Assembly (NCBI GenBank): GCA_001724265.1
Contig: MEDY01000322.1
Span: 1-34,364, forward strand
Origin: Rhizaria sp. SCN 62-66
Taxonomy: Eukaryota; Rhizaria, unplaced
Length of the DNA stretch: 34,364 nt
Direction of reading: 5' to 3'
The notes under the pieces are model-generated. The model was not told the DNA's origin. It worked only from the letters and a program-made list of their open reading frames with translations, and searched no databases. Below are positions 32,881-34,364 of the stretch, piece after piece (position 1 is the first letter of the stretch; every line of letters starts with the position of its first letter). The translations under genes and the position numbers were made by a program.

Positions 32881-34364
32881 TGCCACGGCAAACCGCGTGC
32901 CAGCGAAAGGCGCGTCTGCGGCCGCAACAACGCGGCCGCGGCCAAACGCAACGCCGCCGCCGCCGCCGCCGCCGCTGCCGTGGGGCCGAGGGCTGGGGCT
33001 CAAGCTGACGCGGGGGGACTGAGGGCGGACGCCGGCTCCGGCCCCGGCTCCAGAACCGGCTCCGGCGCCGGCTCCAGTGGCAGCGACAGAGCTAGAGCTA
33101 GAGCCGGAGCCCGTCGAGGTTTGCGGGCGCGGGCGTGACCGGGAGCGTGACTGCGGGCGACGGGCATCTGCACTCGCACTCGGGGTGTCATTGACACTAG
33201 GAGTGATAACGTGCGGCTGAACTTCCTCGACCTGCGGCTTGAATTCCGCCGCGGCCTGCGGCCTGACTTTCCCCTTGGGCGTCCACGCCGCGGGCACCGG
33301 GGTCCGCGCCAGAGCGCCCAGCGCCAGCCGCGGCACCGGGGTCGACGCCAGCGCCAGCGCCGCCTGTGGCTGCGTGTAGCCGCCAGCGCTCGCCAGCGAT
33401 GGGCGCACCGGCGACGGCGACCGCGACGGCGACTGCGTGTGTGGCTGCGGCGGTGGCTGCGCGAGCGTGAGGCGCCAGGGCCCCGCGTGCAGCTCGCGCA
33501 GCTCCTCGGCCGCCTGCAGCTGCAGCTGCTGCTGCTCGCGCTGCTGCTGCTCCGCGCGCGCGGCCGAGGCCGCCGTGGGCGCCGTCAGCGCGCGCGACGG
33601 CGGCCGCACCGCCACGCCCGGAGGCACGGCCGCGCTGGCAGACGACGACGACGACGATGACAACAACGGCGGCGGCGACTGCGGCCGCCCGGGAGAGCGA
33701 AAACAGGGACTCAGCGCGCGGCCGCCGCGGCGCTCGGCGTGGCTGCCGTCGGCGCGGCCGCTGTGCGCGGGAGCGCGAGGACTGCTTGCGCTGGTGTTGT
33801 TGTTGTTGTTGTTGTGATTGTCAAAGTGGAATGTCTTGCGGCCCTTAGACGTGGCTGACCGCGGAGGCGGGTACTTAGATGAAGACGATGTATCGTGATA
33901 GTCAAGCCGTGCCGGAGTAAGTGCTCCCAGCACGTCCCCCTTAGACCCAGCCGACATACCCGACGACGACGACGACGGGGGGATACTTACATTCCCCGCG
34001 CTTACACCACTTACACTGGCCCGCGCGCCCCGTGCAGACACTGCCGGCGAACCCGCCGGTGAGCCTCCACGGACTGGCGACCCGACTGGCGCCCTGACTG
34101 GGGAGCGAGCGGGCGAACTCAGGCGGCTGTAGACGTCGGGGCCCGGGCTGCCGCCGCGAGGTCCATAACGCTCGCGCTCGCGCCCGCGCCCGCGGACGCC
34201 TTCGCCGGGGCTGTGGCCGTGCTGCTGCTGTTGGTGCAGCAAGAGCTCCTGCTGGTGCTGCTGCTGGCGTCGCGCGCGCGCAGCCGCCTCGGCCGCCGCC
34301 GCCGCCGCCGCCGCCTCGGCCGCGGCCGCCGCCTCCTGCGCGCGCCGCGCCGCCGCCGCGCGCT
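28576..34364 (-). CDS. Ser/Pro/Ala-rich disordered protein, 5' end outside window; two TAG read as sense
   Basis: One frame runs from the right edge (first full codon 34362) to TGA at 28576, 1928 residues, if TAG at 31630 and 30943 are sense. No known domain is recognised. At the edge is an Ala/Glu/Arg/Gln-rich helical segment, probably coiled coil. Then come many SP, SPxR and RSPVRAPVGSP motifs like those of SR-type splicing or cytoskeletal linker proteins, poly-Ala and Ala-Gln runs, Pro-Ala repeats, a poly-Gln run near 29140, and repeated Ser-Lys-Gly tripeptides (SKGD, SKGL, SKGA, SKGR). The C-terminal end is ALLLQHQPPGYE. Phosphorylation-rich scaffold is a guess from composition. The conserved part, if any, may lie outside the window. 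Confidence 0.6.
29112..29160. repeat. CTG/TTG run encoding poly-Gln
   Basis: Triplet repeat on the + strand; the - strand gives about 14 consecutive Gln codons (CAG/CAA mix) in the right-edge gene. Confidence 0.85.
30943..30945 (-). other. In-frame TAG occupying a Gln place in a Pro-Gln repeat
   Basis: Codons read CCT TAG CCC CAG CCC CAG CCT CGG, translated P-TAG-P-Q-P-Q-P-R followed by P-Q-P-Q. The TAG stands where the repeat predicts Gln. The frame stays open for 788 codons afterwards. Confidence 0.85.
31630..31632 (-). other. In-frame TAG in the right-edge gene
   Basis: Context QAKPQAKARA-TAG-TEAALQSHSQPQRPP. The upstream 50 nt contains no GT except the one overlapping the TAG, so a short intron ending here is excluded. 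Gln fits the local composition. Confidence 0.75.
32115..32174. repeat. GGCCTG/GCCTGC hexamer repeat encoding (Ala-Gln)n
   Basis: About ten 6-bp units; on the coding strand AQAQAQAQAEAQAQA-type sequence, next to long Ala runs at 31850-32110. Confidence 0.85.
32827..32878. repeat. GCGGGC hexamer repeat encoding (Pro-Ala)n
   Basis: Tandem GGCGCG/GGCGCA units on the + strand, translated on the - strand as a run of Pro-Ala dipeptides. Confidence 0.85.

Overview
Eukaryotic nuclear DNA, most likely from a protist. The window holds seven protein genes with spliceosomal GT-AG introns of about 64 to 270 nt. Six of the seven lie in very GC-rich DNA full of Ala, Ser, Gln, Gly and Asp homopolymers; the seventh (22.7-28.4 kb) has a more ordinary composition. 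I recognise no virus, bacterial operon, CRISPR array, transposon, tRNA or rRNA.

Main observation: the genes can only be read completely if TAG is a sense codon, best explained as glutamine, while TAA and TGA remain stops. Single in-frame TAG codons interrupt otherwise continuous coding frames at 3766, 6361, 15962, 24351, 30943 and 31630, with two weaker candidates at 27978 and 28411. Two sit inside CAG/CAA (poly-Gln) runs and one takes exactly the Gln place in a Pro-Gln repeat. In the CwfJ gene the TAG lies between two halves of one conserved protein, so the downstream part must be translated. With TAG read as sense, all seven genes end in TAA or TGA.

Layout. 553-4038 (+): low-complexity protein with a helical ARM/HEAT-like middle, an acidic tract and a Thr-Gln repeat tail. 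4039-5730: AT-rich non-coding stretch with two perfect hairpins. 5731-10125 (-): three-exon CWF19L1/Drn1 (CwfJ) family protein, a spliceosome and lariat-debranching associated factor, with three added CCHC zinc knuckles. 10705-13606 (+): two-exon FtsJ/RrmJ-type rRNA 2'-O-methyltransferase with very large insertions inside the catalytic domain; it is divergent from the CwfJ gene. 14015-21277 (-): 2420-residue protein with an aquaporin-like channel (NPS and NPA boxes) between huge disordered arms. 21578-22223 (+): small membrane-protein candidate with two alternative 64-nt introns. 22702-28434 (-): protein of about 1800 residues with a C-terminal RING/IBR/RING2-like zinc module, probably an E3 ubiquitin ligase. 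28576-34364 (-): Ser/Pro/Ala-rich disordered protein running off the right edge.

The genes do not form a pathway. What unites them is the host's coding style: TAG as sense, extreme low-complexity expansion, and an over-represented CTTAGA/TCTAAG hexamer used in several reading frames. The RING/IBR gene differs in composition but shares the TAG usage, so it belongs to the same genome. Exon boundaries, especially 5' exons, are inferred from splice motifs and reading phase and have no transcript support.
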